From the NCBI GenBank assembly GCA_014529385.2, contig CM043971.1:81511340-81575339 (forward strand): a stretch of DNA of 64,000 nucleotides, given 5' to 3'. The notes below the pieces were generated by a model. It had not been told where the DNA came from, did no database searches, and was given only the letters and a program-made list of their open reading frames with translations. Each line of letters starts with the position of its first letter. Positions within the stretch are counted from its first letter, which is position 1. This DNA comes from Adiantum capillus-veneris (Eukaryota; Streptophyta; Polypodiopsida; Polypodiales; Pteridaceae). Positions 1 to 9,775 of the stretch are shown here, piece after piece. The position numbers and the translations under genes were made by a program.

Positions 1-662
1 CGTTTTTTAGGGCTGACAATGACTATCTCTTCATGCATCTAGGGCTGAATCTACTGCTATATGGAATGTTGAAAACGTTGCTGCAAATGCTTCACTTCAG
101 GCTGAAAATGAAAACACTGGAAAATTTGCAAAAACGCTAGGCAATCTGGGAAATGTAGCAAGGCTGCAAAATGCCAGGGCTAGGGAGACTATGGCGATAC
201 CAAACACGCTAGGCTTAGGGCTGGAAAACGCCAAGGCTTGATGGTGCTGAGGGGTTCTTGCTGAGAAGGTGTCTGTTGAGCGGGGAGCTCCTGCTGCCTC
301 TTCTGCCATTGAGTGTTAACTTGGGTTTGCTTATATACAAACTTAGCAAAATTGCCCTACCTACTTTTGTTGGGAAGTCACTTAAATTAATAAGTGAAAA
401 ATGTCAAAAATAGGAAAAATAGGCTAAAATCACTAGAAAAATCCCTTAACTGATTCTAATGGATTCTGATGGGATTCCTGATGATCACGTTGTGTGCAAC
501 CAGAGGATATGCATCTATACTAAGTGACTGGGCATGCACGGTCTACGAATAGACTCACAAAAGTGCCAGATCACTTCTAATCTAGACTGACTGGACTGAT
601 TGAACCCTGATCATGTTGTAGCTTGTCCACGGACACATAGGGTTGGGATGTGTCACAAGACA
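1..662 (-). repeat. Family F1 LTR, copy A (truncated by window edge)
   Basis: This stretch closely matches the right parts of the two LTRs at 7023-8179 and 11700-12845, including the block from the AT-rich segment near 340-420 through to the final GTGTCAC...GACA. On the minus strand it starts with TG and so is minus-oriented. To its right is copia LTR sequence, not a polypurine tract, so it is either the 5' LTR of an element lying mostly outside the window or a solo LTR. It interrupts the 3' LTR of copia-1. The expected 5-bp target duplication would be GCATA (663-667); its partner is off the left edge. Confidence 0.85.
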
Positions 663-874
663 GCATAGGTCTGCAGAGGAGGAGCGCTAGAAATCGAAGA
701 AGAAGAGGGAGAGGGAGAGCAACACGTTTCTTGAAGGGGAACAAGTGAGAAAATTGGCTCACATTCCCTTTATTAAAGTATAGGACCATTTTTTAAGTTA
801 GTGGCCAAGTTCACAAAGGTTAGTAACCTTTAAAAATGTACATAAAAGGAGTCATTTGAACCTTTAACCCAACA
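663..874 (-). repeat. Copia-1 3' LTR, U3-side portion
   Basis: It matches 5980-6198 in the same orientation, including the stretch encoding no product but readable in both as a short frame starting MVLYFNKGNVSQF. It starts with TGTTGGG (minus, at 874) directly after the PPT. The remaining part of this LTR is displaced by LTR A to beyond the left edge. Confidence 0.85.
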
Positions 875-891
875 ACCTCCCACTTAAAGGC
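875..891 (-). other. Copia-1 polypurine tract
   Basis: Read on the minus strand it is GCCTTTAAGTGGGAGGT, immediately before the TGTTGGG LTR start. The same AAGTGGGAGGT tract precedes the 3' LTR of copia-3 at 49328-49341, which supports it as the second-strand primer site. Confidence 0.85.
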
Positions 892-914
892 ATAAATGAA
901 GCCTTTAAGTTACG

Positions 915-1564
915 TGACTCCCACCATCTGTATGCATAGCTGATGTTGTGCTTTGGGTAAGTACTTAGTGAGAGCATCTGCTGGATTTTGTGATGTATGG
1001 ACCTTAACCAATGTGATAAGGCCATCCTCAAGCACTTCTACCGCACATCAATATGCTTTGTGCGTACATGAAACATGGCATTCTTTGCCAGACATATGGC
1101 ACTCTGGCTATCACAACCAAGCATAGGTGCCTTGTCAGACAAACCAAACTCGCTGCGTAGACGCGCTAACCAAATGGCTTCTTTGGAAGCCTCAATGGGG
1201 CTAAAATATATTCAGCCTCACTAGTAGACAATGCAACTATCTTTTGAAATCTAGAACACCATGAAACAGCACCTCCTGTAAGAGTAAACACATAACCACT
1301 TGTGGATTTCCGTGTATCCACATCACCAGCCATGTTAGAGTCACAAAATCCCTTGAACTCGAATGGTCCTTTACCATAGCAGAGGCATTTGTTTTTAGTC
1401 CCTTTCAAGTACCTCATAATGGACTTCATTGCATCCCAATGCAACCTGCTTGGATTAGCCAAAAACCGGCTCACAACTCCCACTGCATGGGCTATGTCAG
1501 GCCTAGTAGCAACCATAGCATACATAAGTGAACCACAAGCTGAAGCGTAAGGCACACTTTGCAT
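915..1564 (-). pseudogene. Copia-1 RNase H domain and RT thumb (broken)
   Basis: The frame at 1564-1166 begins in the connection after the RT palm (GSLMYAMVATRPDIAHAVG) and runs into RNase H, with the CDSN metal-binding region, the SGYVFTLTGGAVSW block and the STSEAEYI acidic motif. Just after EAEYI the frame shifts near position 1200. In another frame the expected tail continues (IEASKEAIWLARL, then a DSQSAICLAKN block and HVRTKHI) to about 915, shortly before the PPT. In the family this domain removes the RNA template during reverse transcription. It is a continuation of the RT frame above, separated from it by a stop near 1586. Frameshift plus stops make it a pseudogene. Confidence 0.85.
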
Positions 1565-1600
1565 GTCATTGGCTTCTTCCTTTGACTTGGGGCAATCATC

Positions 1601-2644
1601 CTAGGAGATTTTGACATATGGCTGAAATGGCACGCCAAGAGGCTTTGCTTGAGCCATGTTAAATCTGTCCAACACCTTTTCAATGTACTTTTCTTGCGAC
1701 AAATAAAATATGCGCTGGTCCCTTTGCCTTCTAACATGCACTCCAAGTATATGTTCAGCTGCCCCAAGGTCTTTCATTGAAAATGCAGATTTCAACTGCC
1801 CTTTAAGAGCATCAACAGTGCTTCTTTTCTTTGCAGCTATCAACATATCATCCATATAGAGCACAAGAATGATAGGGCTGCCATCCTCATCACGTCTGGT
1901 ATACAAAAAATGGTCTGCATGGCTTCTTTTGTAACCATGTTTGAGCATGAAACGGTCAAACTTCTTGTATCATTGTCTACATGATTGTTTCAGCCCATAC
2001 AAGCTTCTATTGAGCATACATACCAAATGTTCCTTGCCAGGAATAACAAAACCCTCGGGTTGCTTCATGTAAAGCTCTTCCTCCACATCACCATGCAAGA
2101 TAGCGGTATGTACATCCATTTGGTCCATTTCCAAATCAAGGGCAGCCACTATGGCAAACAATACACGCAAAGTGGTCATCTTCACTATAGGAGAGAACGC
2201 TTCTTGAAAGTCTATGCCCTTGGTTTGAACATATCCCTTTGCAACTAGCCTTGCCTTATACTTGGGTTTTGCATCAACTATTTTGATTTTATACACCCAT
2301 TTGTTAGGAATAGCCTTCTTTCCTTTGGGCAATTTTACCAAATCCCAAGTATGATTAGCATGCAAAGCTTTAATCTCTTCCTGCATAGCAAGCTTCCACT
2401 TGTCGATGTGCTCACATGTCTTTTCCTCTTTATACGTAAGAGGCTCGCCCTCATCTGTCAACATAATGTAATGCAAAGAGGGGTCATATCTACTCACAGT
2501 CCGTCTTGGACAAGTAGATCGCCTCACCCAATGATCCACATTATCCGGTAATGGGTCTGCATTAGGTGGCATGATAAAATCATCAACAATGGACTGTTGT
2601 ACATCATTTTCAGCACCATTTTCAGCATTGTTTCGTGGCTGCAA
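1601..2644 (-). pseudogene. Copia-1 reverse transcriptase (one internal stop)
   Basis: Copia-type RT in one frame from 2644 to 1601, broken by an in-frame TGA near 1970, where family members usually have tryptophan after SPRQ/SCRQ. Visible blocks: the leader HTWDLVKLPKGKKAIPNKWV, the KARLVAKGY motif, the DVHTAILHGD palm motif with the first catalytic Asp, SLYGLKQS, and the catalytic YMDDM box. YMDDM replaces the commoner YVDDM. The frame also opens into the RNase H region after a TAG. This would copy element RNA into DNA in virus-like particles; the stops prevent that here. Confidence 0.9.
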
Positions 2645-3738
2645 ATGCCCTTCAGGAGCCTCAATTTGCTGCCCAACATCTTCTGGCTCTCAAACACCAC
2701 TGGATCATCTACATTTTCAGTCATATATGGTGCATCCTGAGGGTCAAGAATAGACCTAACAGGTGGCTGGTCATGTTGAAATTTGGCCCTTTTATGGTCA
2801 TGTTTTAAGGCACAATTGTTTTGAAGCAGCCTTGCCTCATTAAAAACTACATCCGCCGACTGCGCACAACCCTTTTGGGTTGAGGTAACCAAATCTGTAA
2901 CCCATTTCGCCTTCTTCACCATATCCCATGAAAAGGCCTTTAATGGACTTGGCATCTAGTTTGCTTCTCAACTCATGTCTAATATGCAAAAAGCTTCGCA
3001 ACCAAAAATGCGTAAGTGATCATATGAATCAGGCTTGCCATACCAAACCTCTTCAGGAATGTCACCTTTCAAAGACGTGTGAGGGGATCGATTGCATATA
3101 TGTACTGCAGTTTTCAAAGCTTCTCCCCAAAATTCATGAGAGAGATTAGCTGTGAACAGCATACATCTCACCCTCTCACAAAGTGTCCTATTGAATCTTT
3201 CAGCCACACCATTAGAAGAGGGGTTGTATAGCACAGTAAGCTCCCTCTTAATGCCCAAATTTTCACAAAATTTGTTAAATTCAACACTTGTGAGCTCCCC
3301 TCCATTGTCCGTACGCAAGCATTTCAGCTTTCTACCTGTTTGGGTGGTCACAAATGCATGAAATTTCTTAAACGCAGTAAAGGCTTCATCCTTAGATTTA
3401 AGCAAATAAACCCAAATTTTCCTAGAATGATCATCAACAAAGGACACAAAATAGCATGCACCTCCCATAGACTTAATAGGCGTGCTACATACATCAGAAT
3501 GTACGAGTTCAAGCACACAAGATTTACGAGAGACACCGGAGTAATAAGAACGCTTTACTTGCTTGCCATATTGACATTCATTACAAAATTCAAGCTTTGT
3601 GCCTTTAGCATTAAGCTTGTTCAAAGTGCAAAGCTTAGAAAGGCCCTTTTGGCTCATATGGCCAAGCCTCTTATGCCATAACTCCATGTGAGTTAATTTC
3701 AACCAATGCAATAAACTTGCCCAACACGGCCTTTCCAT
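2524..3738 (-). pseudogene. Copia-1 integrase (frameshifted C-terminus)
   Basis: The frame from 3738 has the GAG-pre-integrase block ELWHKRLGHMS, the zinc-binding CNECQYGK, and the rve core. The DDE triad is visible: Asp in LVHSDVC, Asp in LRTDNGGEL, and Glu in NGVAERFNRTL. The conserved FVDDHSRK and RIFGCEAF blocks follow. Near 2985 the frame shifts, and the expected post-core segment (RSKLDAK, KGLFMGYG) lies in another frame. A second shift near 2880 restores it for a short distance. The catalytic core is intact as sequence, but the polyprotein cannot be made continuously. The frame also differs from that of the protease region upstream. Confidence 0.88.
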
Positions 3739-4596
3739 GCATGCAGTAAAGTGTCCCTTTCTTTGTGTCCTTTACAATCAGCCTTGAGCCTTTAGTCATT
3801 TTCCATGATCCTCTCTCAAATAAGATGTTGTACCCATGCATATCCATCTGACCAACAGAGAGTAGACTCTTCTTGATTCCTGGCACGTATCTAACATCAT
3901 GCAAGACAAGCTCATTTGTGCCATCTATAGAGAGATGCAATGTGCCAATACCCTCAATGGAACATGCATGATTGTTTCCAAGGTATACATGGCCATGATT
4001 GCCTGCATCAAAAGCAGAGCAACACTCCTTGATAGGAGTCACATGAAATGAAGCACCGGAATCAACTATCCAAGTCTGGGATAATGCATCTTTGACAGTC
4101 AACAAAGCATGAATAAAATCACTCTCGATGATCTGCATGTCTTGTGAATGAACATTAAGAGAGTCATCAAGGTCATAAGCATCATCATCTGACAAAGTGG
4201 CACACAATATGTCCTCTACATTTGACAGCTCCTCAATCACAACACTAGAAGCCACATTGACCTTCTCTTTGTCCTTTGAGTTGTCCTGTGCATTTGTCTT
4301 AACTTCCTTCTTCTCTTTCTTTTTGTCTCCGCCGTTCTCTTTCCGTTCTAACTCGGCTTTGTAGTACCTGCAATCGGGTTTCTTGTGACCTTTCCAGCCA
4401 CGCTGATAGCAAGTCACATCACCCTTGCCTTTGCTAGCATTTTCCTTTCCTTACTCTTACTCTTACTCCTTTGTGCATAGACATTCTTCTTCTCTGTCCT
4501 ACCTCTAACCATGTTGGCAGAGTTATCTCCCTCTCCACCTGCTTTCCTCCTGATTTCCTCATTCAAGATAGAACCCCTAACACCATCAAAAGTCAA
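3671..4596 (-). pseudogene. Copia-1 gag C-terminus, zinc knuckle region and aspartic protease
   Basis: The 4596-4414 frame contains the end of the copia gag core (LTFDGVRGSILNEEIRRK). The overlapping frame 4417-3671 contains a degenerate zinc knuckle (CYQRGWKGHKKPDC), a Lys/Glu-rich linker, then the protease with WIVDSGASFHVTP (catalytic Asp in DSGA) and the later VRYVPGIKKSLLSVGQM block that precedes integrase. The zinc knuckle lacks the usual C-X2-C spacing. Protease would cleave Gag-Pol; a frame change separates it from integrase. The gag N-terminal half that should precede 4596 is found inverted at 4982-5475. Confidence 0.85.
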
Positions 4597-4981
4597 ATTG
4601 AGGAAAGTGCAAATTATTGGAATCTACGCACATTTGACAAGTTTTGGCTATGTATGACCATTTGTGGCTCAATTTTGTGCAATTTGATGCTACTAATTGG
4701 GGCTTTTGCTCATACATGCTTGTAAAGGTTGTGCATTAGCCTTATGTATGTTCTGTGAGGCTAAAAACAACTAAAATTGTTGTTCTTGAGCACAATTCAC
4801 TCTCTGAAATTTCCTGCGCATAAATTTCAGAAATTGTTTTTTGTGCCTAAATTGACCTATTTTGCCCCAAATTTCTCCTGTGACCATTTGGAGCTGTAGT
4901 ACACACTTCTGTGGGGCTATACTTCGGTTTTTGTGCATTTGCTCAAAAATTTAGCGTAGTAGCTCTCTTATTCGTGCATCT
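4597..4981 (+). other. Inverted leader segment before the displaced gag start
   Basis: There is no plausible ORF. It lies directly upstream, on the plus strand, of the ATG of the copia gag N-terminal half, so it is probably the 3' part of the copia-1 untranslated leader, inverted relative to pol. The inversion breakpoint with the gag C-terminal half is near 4597-4620. Confidence 0.5.
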
Positions 4982-5475
4982 ATGGCCTCATCTTCTTCGG
5001 ATGTGAAGAATCTCTTCAAGATTAGGAGGTTCGATGGAATAGGTTTCGACCTTTGGAAAGACAAGATCCAAGGAATCCTATTTCTTAAGGATTGTGAAGG
5101 GGCACTTGAACAGGTAAAGCCACAGAATATGTCGAACGAAGCATGGGTTAGCCTGAACAGGAAGGCAGTTACATATATTAAAATGGCCATGACCAATGAA
5201 ACAGTCATTGATTTGAAAGGTCTCACAAATGCTTTTGATGTGTGGGAGAAGTTAAAGGTGATGTATGAGAATACAACGCATGTCAACCAAGTGCATTTGA
5301 TGCGAAAACTTGTTGGCATGCAGCTAGATGAGTCCAAGAGCGCTGCAGAGCACTTGTCGTTGTTTACAGGTACTTTGTCGCAGTTACAAGATTCAGGTTT
5401 GCCTCCTTTTGATGATAAGCTGAAAGCTATCTTCTTGCTTATGATCTTACCTAATTCACGGGAAACATTTTCGAT
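4982..5475 (+). pseudogene. Copia-1 gag N-terminal half (UBN2-type), inverted relative to pol
   Basis: It starts MASSSSDVKNLFKIRRFDG and has the copia gag hallmarks: W in DLWKDKIQG, the NVWVSLNRKAV-type helix (here EAWVSLNRKAV), AFDVWEKLKVMYE, LMRKLVGMQLDE, and LKAIFLLMILPNS. This is the retrotransposon gag UBN2 region. It ends around ETF at 5475, where the family would continue into the SILNEE block; that block is on the other strand at about 4596. The frame then reads into LTR sequence and stops. Gag would form the particle shell. The half-gene is undamaged but inverted, so no intact Gag can be produced. Confidence 0.88.
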
Positions 5476-5935
5476 TTCTAGAGCTCCTCCTCTGTAGACA
5501 TGTGCCTCCTCTCCAAGCCTCAAGCCCTACACTTCTCGTGCTCTATCACTTGCACCCACTGCTACGCGCTCATCTATTGGTATCAAGTCAAATTAGAGTT
5601 TGCTTCCAAACCTGCAAACATTGATTTTCAGCCAAGAAGGTCAACTTTCACGCGAGATTTTGCAATTTTATCGCCAGAGGACTCGTCCCCGGACACTAGA
5701 GAACTTCCGGCAAGTCAAATTGACCTAAAACATGCTGAAATTAGATCAAAATCAACAAATTACAGGTTATGACAGCAAAATACAGGTTTTGTATCAAGGT
5801 GTGAGAACATCTTTACTAGGTCCCCGCTACCCAAAAACAAAGAAATTGCCGAAAAACAGGTCCCAAAACAGGTGTTTTCAACAAATTTCAAATTTACGCA
5901 GGTTTTTGCAAGTGTATTTTTTATGCATCTAAATT
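5476..5935 (+). other. Inverted LTR end, primer-binding site and 5' leader of copia-1
   Basis: From 5476 the plus strand repeats, in opposite orientation, the LTR sequence found at about 5941-6010 (CGATTTCTAG...CTCCAAGCC). It then continues to the LTR end and a primer-binding site TTGGTATCAA at 5577-5586, resembling the tRNA-iMet-complementary TTGGTATCAGAG. The following 350 bp look like leader without ORFs. So LTR U5, PBS and first leader part lie in plus orientation after gag, joined at about 5936 to the minus-oriented 5' LTR. Confidence 0.7.
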
Positions 5936-6198
5936 GAGGAGAAGTGCAGGGCTTGAGGCTTGGAGAAGAGGCACAGCTCTGCACAGGAGGAGCGCTAGAA
6001 ATCGAAGAAGAAGAGGGAGAGGGAGCGCAACACGTTTCTTGAAGGGGAACAAGTAAGTGAGCAAATTGGCTCACATTCCCTTTATTAAAGTATAGGACCA
6101 TTTTTTAAGTTAGCGGCCAAGTTCAATGTGAACTTGACCAAAGGTTAGTAACCTTTAAAATGTACATAAAAGGGATCATTTGAACCTTTAACCCAACA
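5936..6198 (-). repeat. Copia-1 5' LTR (U3/R side)
   Basis: It matches the copia-1 3' LTR remnant at 663-874, with the same GAAGAAGAGGGAGAGGGAG stretch and the same TGTTGGGTTAAAGG start on the minus strand (6198). It ends at the inversion junction near 5936 rather than at a PBS. Confidence 0.85.
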
Positions 6199-6382
6199 GT
6201 TACCTCCTGCCACGACATCATCCGGTGGTGGTCAGTGCGGTCTCTCAGTGACTGCTACAGTACACGGTATCTTCAACATTGGCTTGATCATCTACGGATG
6301 TACGATCCTTGGCACATCCATTGATTCCAGCCATCATTGGACAGTTGCACACTCCACGGGGGGTGGTGACTTGTAGTTTGCT

Positions 6383-6796
6383 ATGGACACACCTATGCGC
6401 TTATTAGAGGAGTTCACACGAGATATGGCCATGCTCATGGCATATGGGATTCCAACATTCCCAGAGAAGACACCACCATCTTTGGTGGACAAACACTTAA
6501 CACTTGACCTTGACATGTCAGATCACTTGCTTACAGAGGAGCATCTACATGGACTTAGGGAGAGGATCTTGGATCTCTCCTTGGCATGTTTATTGCTTAG
6601 ATCTACAGACTTGGAGTGGGACTTCAATGCTTTGGACTCTCTTGGAGAGTTTACCCACGAGATGGGGGAGATCAAGCATTACGCAACTACAGTCAGAGTC
6701 ACCCAGAACTTGGCTTGGATGATAGTGCAATTGCTCTTCTACACTCTTGATCATTTGGATTACTACCGTCAAGTTTCTTACACTCACCCTCGATAA
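6383..6796 (+). CDS. Hypothetical 137-aa frame, no recognised family
   Basis: An open frame starting MDTPMRLLEEFTRDMAM, acidic and leucine-rich, ending YRQVSYTHPR. I recognise no domain, signal peptide or clear membrane segment. It lies in the DNA between copia-1 and element F1, which is probably older repeat sequence; F1 inserted about 230 bp downstream. Composition is unremarkable and there is no evidence of expression. It could equally be a chance frame. Confidence 0.2.
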   Translation: MDTPMRLLEEFTRDMAMLMAYGIPTFPEKTPPSLVDKHLTLDLDMSDHLLTEEHLHGLRERILDLSLACLLLRSTDLEWDFNALDSLGEFTHEMGEIKHYATTVRVTQNLAWMIVQLLFYTLDHLDYYRQVSYTHPR

Positions 6797-7022
6797 CCTT
6801 ATAGCAGACTTATCCCTCGACCTGGGCTACAGGCCACTCCCAGCTCATTTACCTCATTTACATTGAGAGCCACATTGAGTTGCGGTCTGGAGGTGTTGTT
6901 GACGAGGATTCTATTTTGGTTAACACCGGAGGATTGGAGGCAGGAGATACAGGCAAGACGGTGCAAACAAATTGGCCTGGCTTTTCCTCTTCTAAGAGGT
7001 GCTTCACAACGCAAACTTCTCA

Positions 7023-8179
7023 TGTTAGGTGCAGCGGAATGATTGTTTGTGCTTTGCTCAACATGAGTGCTCCAAACTGTGCTCAAGGGTTCCTTTTAGT
7101 TCTTATGGAAGGTAGAGCCTTCCGTTCTTAATGGAAAATGCTATGATCACGAACAAAGTGAATGAACACTATGCGTGCAAGTGTATGAGACTGAGAGATA
7201 GAGAGAGAAGAGAGATATGACACCAGAGACGTTGTAAAACCCTCCTCCGAAGGCCCCACTCTCGTCGGCGAGAGTGGTCTACTTTTTTATTGCACAAAGT
7301 GGTACAATGACGATGCAATGGATTGATGCAACTTGTGACTATGTCGGTGACGACAACGGTGATGATGACGACGACTTTAGGGCTAAAATCTGTGGTCTTC
7401 TAACTGCTGAATTTCGGAACTGCTTCGGTGGCTGAAAATGACTGTTTTGGCTGTGTTTTCGAGGGCTGAAAATGGCTATCTTCTTCATCCAACTGGGACT
7501 GAATCTGCTGCTGTCCAATAGGGCTGAAAACGCTAATCATCTGATGCAATTGAGGCTGAAAACCAAAAATGATGGGGCTGCCTTGTAACGCTAGCAAAAA
7601 CGTTAAGCTATCTGGAACTTGGCAATGATGCAAGGGCTGAAAAACGCCCGAGATCTGGGGGGTGCTAGCACTATGCAAAACGCTAGGGATTTGGTGTTGA
7701 AGGCGAGGACGACAATGCTAAAAACGCCAAAAATGGGGAGGTACTGCTGGAGACCAAAAACGCTAGGGTTGATGGGTTCTTGTTGAGAAGGTGCTTGTTG
7801 AGCGGAGAGCTCCTGCTGCCTCTTCTGCCAGAAAGTGCTAACTTGGATTTGCTTATATATTAACTTAGCAAAATTGCCCTACCTACTTTTGTTGGGAAGT
7901 CACTTGAAATAATAAGTGAAAAATGTCAAAAATAGGAAAAATAGGCTAAATGCATTGGAAAATTCAACTGATTCTAATGGATTCTGATGGGAATTCCGAT
8001 GATCATGCTGTGTACAACCAGAGGATATGCATCTACACTAAGTGACTGGGCATGCACGATCTACAAATAGACTCACAAAAGTGTCAGATCACTTCTAATC
8101 TAAACTAACTGGACTGACTGAACCCTGATCATTGTGTAGTTTGTCCACGAAAACATAGCGTTGGATGTGTCACGTGACA
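7023..8179 (-). repeat. F1 3' LTR (copy B)
   Basis: 1,157 bp, pairing with 11700-12845. On the minus strand it begins TGTCACGTGACAC, which includes a CACGTG palindrome, and ends CCTAACA. The half near 7370-7800 carries many short repeats of GCTGAAAA and AAAACGCTAGG. Flanked on the left by the TSD TCTCA. Confidence 0.93.
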
Positions 8180-8193
8180 TCCCCTCCTTTTCA
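8180..8193 (-). other. F1 polypurine tract
   Basis: Minus strand reads GAAAAGGAGGGGA directly before the LTR start TGTCACG. It is a standard second-strand priming site. Confidence 0.85.
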
Positions 8194-8214
8194 AAGTGAG
8201 GTACTGATACCGAA

Positions 8215-8919
8215 CTATATGACGTCCAGGGAGACCGCCAATAGCATCCGAAATCCTGGAAGGGACTCTTCATCGGCCCACTCTGATGTGTGGATCGTGC
8301 GGTACTTGAACTTCATTAAGGTCTGCAACGCTTGCTTCCTTGGACCGCGCCGAAAACGACACAAAGTCTTTTGAATCTCCTTCCTTGCTTCAACTTCGTC
8401 TAGAGTCATGCTTCTTTCTTCTTCAAGAATCTCCATGGCTGAAAATTCCTGAAACCAATTCCAACACAAAACTATGAACATACCCATTCCATGTAAAGTG
8501 AAGGAAAAAAATCTTGTCTACGCTAAAGACTGTGTATACAATGTAGATGAACATAGAGACGGAGTGACAACCCGTTCATCAAACACATGCAAACAATGAG
8601 ATCGAATCTTTCTCTTATGATCTAGAGCAATCAACAATGGCAATTCACAACGGAAATACCCATGCTTGGTGCTCATACTTTCATGTGCTCGTTCGGAAAA
8701 TGTGTCATGCCAAGGAAGAGACATGGAATGTGACTTCCTTACATACATACTTTTCAGCTTTTCATAAAAATTCCGCATACATTCGTGCTCATCCATGAAA
8801 GAAACGTGTTCAACAAACAATATGTCATGCCTAAGAAAAGGGATCACATAAAGATGCTGACTAAAATACAGGAAACGATCACGAATGAAACACTCGTACA
8901 ATTCGTGCGTATCAATCAT
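8215..8919 (-). pseudogene. F1 unassigned frame downstream of protease
   Basis: Two open stretches (8919-8518, 133 aa; 8487-8215, 90 aa) lie in the same frame as the protease frame above, separated only by single stops. The first starts MIDTHELYECFIRDRF and is rich in His, Phe and Arg. The second is mixed-charge (EILEEERSMTLDEVEARKE, RFRRGPRKQALQTL). I see no YxDD, no integrase triad and no chromodomain. The frame ends about 35 bp before the PPT, so it occupies the whole space where pol would be. It may be a lineage-specific protein of this nonautonomous family or degenerate sequence. Function unknown. Confidence 0.5.
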
Positions 8920-8931
8920 GCGAACAACTTC

Positions 8932-9775
8932 TTATGAGGGTTCTTTCAACCTAGGCTCGAGAGCCAAGATCTGTTCTTCTTGAATGATCGAATCGTCCTG
9001 TGTGGGTTCTTTGGACCTCGACTCGAAAGCCAATATCTGTTCTTCGTGATTGATGGAATCTACAACGAGGTTAGCTTCGCTAGAAAAAGCATCCACTAAC
9101 ACATCATCCTTGTGAACAATCACATCTTCTTCATGCAACTCATCATGCTTGTGTGAAATCACATCTTGATCATGCAAATCATCATGCTTGTGAGAAATCA
9201 CATTTTGATCATGCTTGTCATTCAAATTATCATGCTTATCATTGTCAATCAAATCATCATATAAGTCATTGTCAATCAAATCATCATCATGCTTCACATA
9301 ATCATGCAAATTCTGTGTGTCATGCTGTGGGGAAAAAGAGACTAAGAGAGTCTCCTTCTCTTGCATCCTTTCAATCTTGTCCTGCATATTAACAATGAGA
9401 AATGGAGAATGAACAATGTCCTCTCCATGAATGACAATAGGAGAATCACTCTCTGCATTGAGAGTTATAGTGTTAGCCAAAAAATTCATGAGAGTGTCAT
9501 TATCACGAAACCATCGAATGCCCAAAATCATATCACATCCTGAGAGAGGAGAAACAACAAATCGTCTAGTGAAGGCAGCTTGTTGAATTCAAAACAACAC
9601 ATCAAGGCACTCCTCCGTGAGGAGAGCGTCCATACCGGGAACAAAGCCAGAGACCTCGATAGGAGATCTCGGACTAACTTCGAGGCGGACACTCTCAATA
9701 AGAGAGGGACTGATCCTTTCATGCATACTACCTGGGTCAAACAATATGACAAAACGTTGCTCCGACGTACGACCA
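8932..9775 (-). pseudogene. F1 aspartic protease with a repetitive acidic tail
   Basis: The retropepsin active-site region reads RFVILFDPGSMH (near 9730), with D-P-G-S in place of D-S-G-A/T. About 60 codons on, one TGA interrupts the frame near 9592. The frame resumes with FVVSPLSGCDMILGIRWF, the C-terminal protease signature. After it comes a long hydrophilic tail with imperfect repeats of a KHDDLHDQDVIS type unit (9100-9310) and two copies of an EEQILALEPRLKEP-like unit. Gypsy protease normally leads straight into RT; here it does not. Protease would mature Gag in the particle. Confidence 0.65.

Larger units (their letters stand above)
663..6198 (-). mobile_element. Copia-1: decayed Ty1/copia retrotransposon with an inverted 5' part
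   Basis: Minus-strand order is LTR (6198 down to about 5936), an inverted block (about 5935-4597), then gag C-terminus, protease, integrase, reverse transcriptase, RNase H, PPT (875-891) and 3' LTR (874-663, cut by LTR A). Both LTR ends show TGTTGGGTTAAAGG on the minus strand and nearly identical following sequence. Protease-integrase-RT-RNase H order is the copia order. Pol carries several frameshifts and stops, so the copy cannot make a full polyprotein. The sequence after the 5' LTR is GTTAC (6199-6203); the matching TSD copy is outside the window. Copia identity is secure; the mechanism of the internal inversion is inference. Confidence 0.92.

Noticed and set aside
1985-2248. Plus-strand frames opposite copia-1 RT
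   Set aside because: Shadows of the minus-strand RT; no independent motif.
7200-7300. GTGG/GAGA-rich tracts as satellite repeats or CRISPR-like arrays
   Set aside because: Not regular; part of the F1 LTR.
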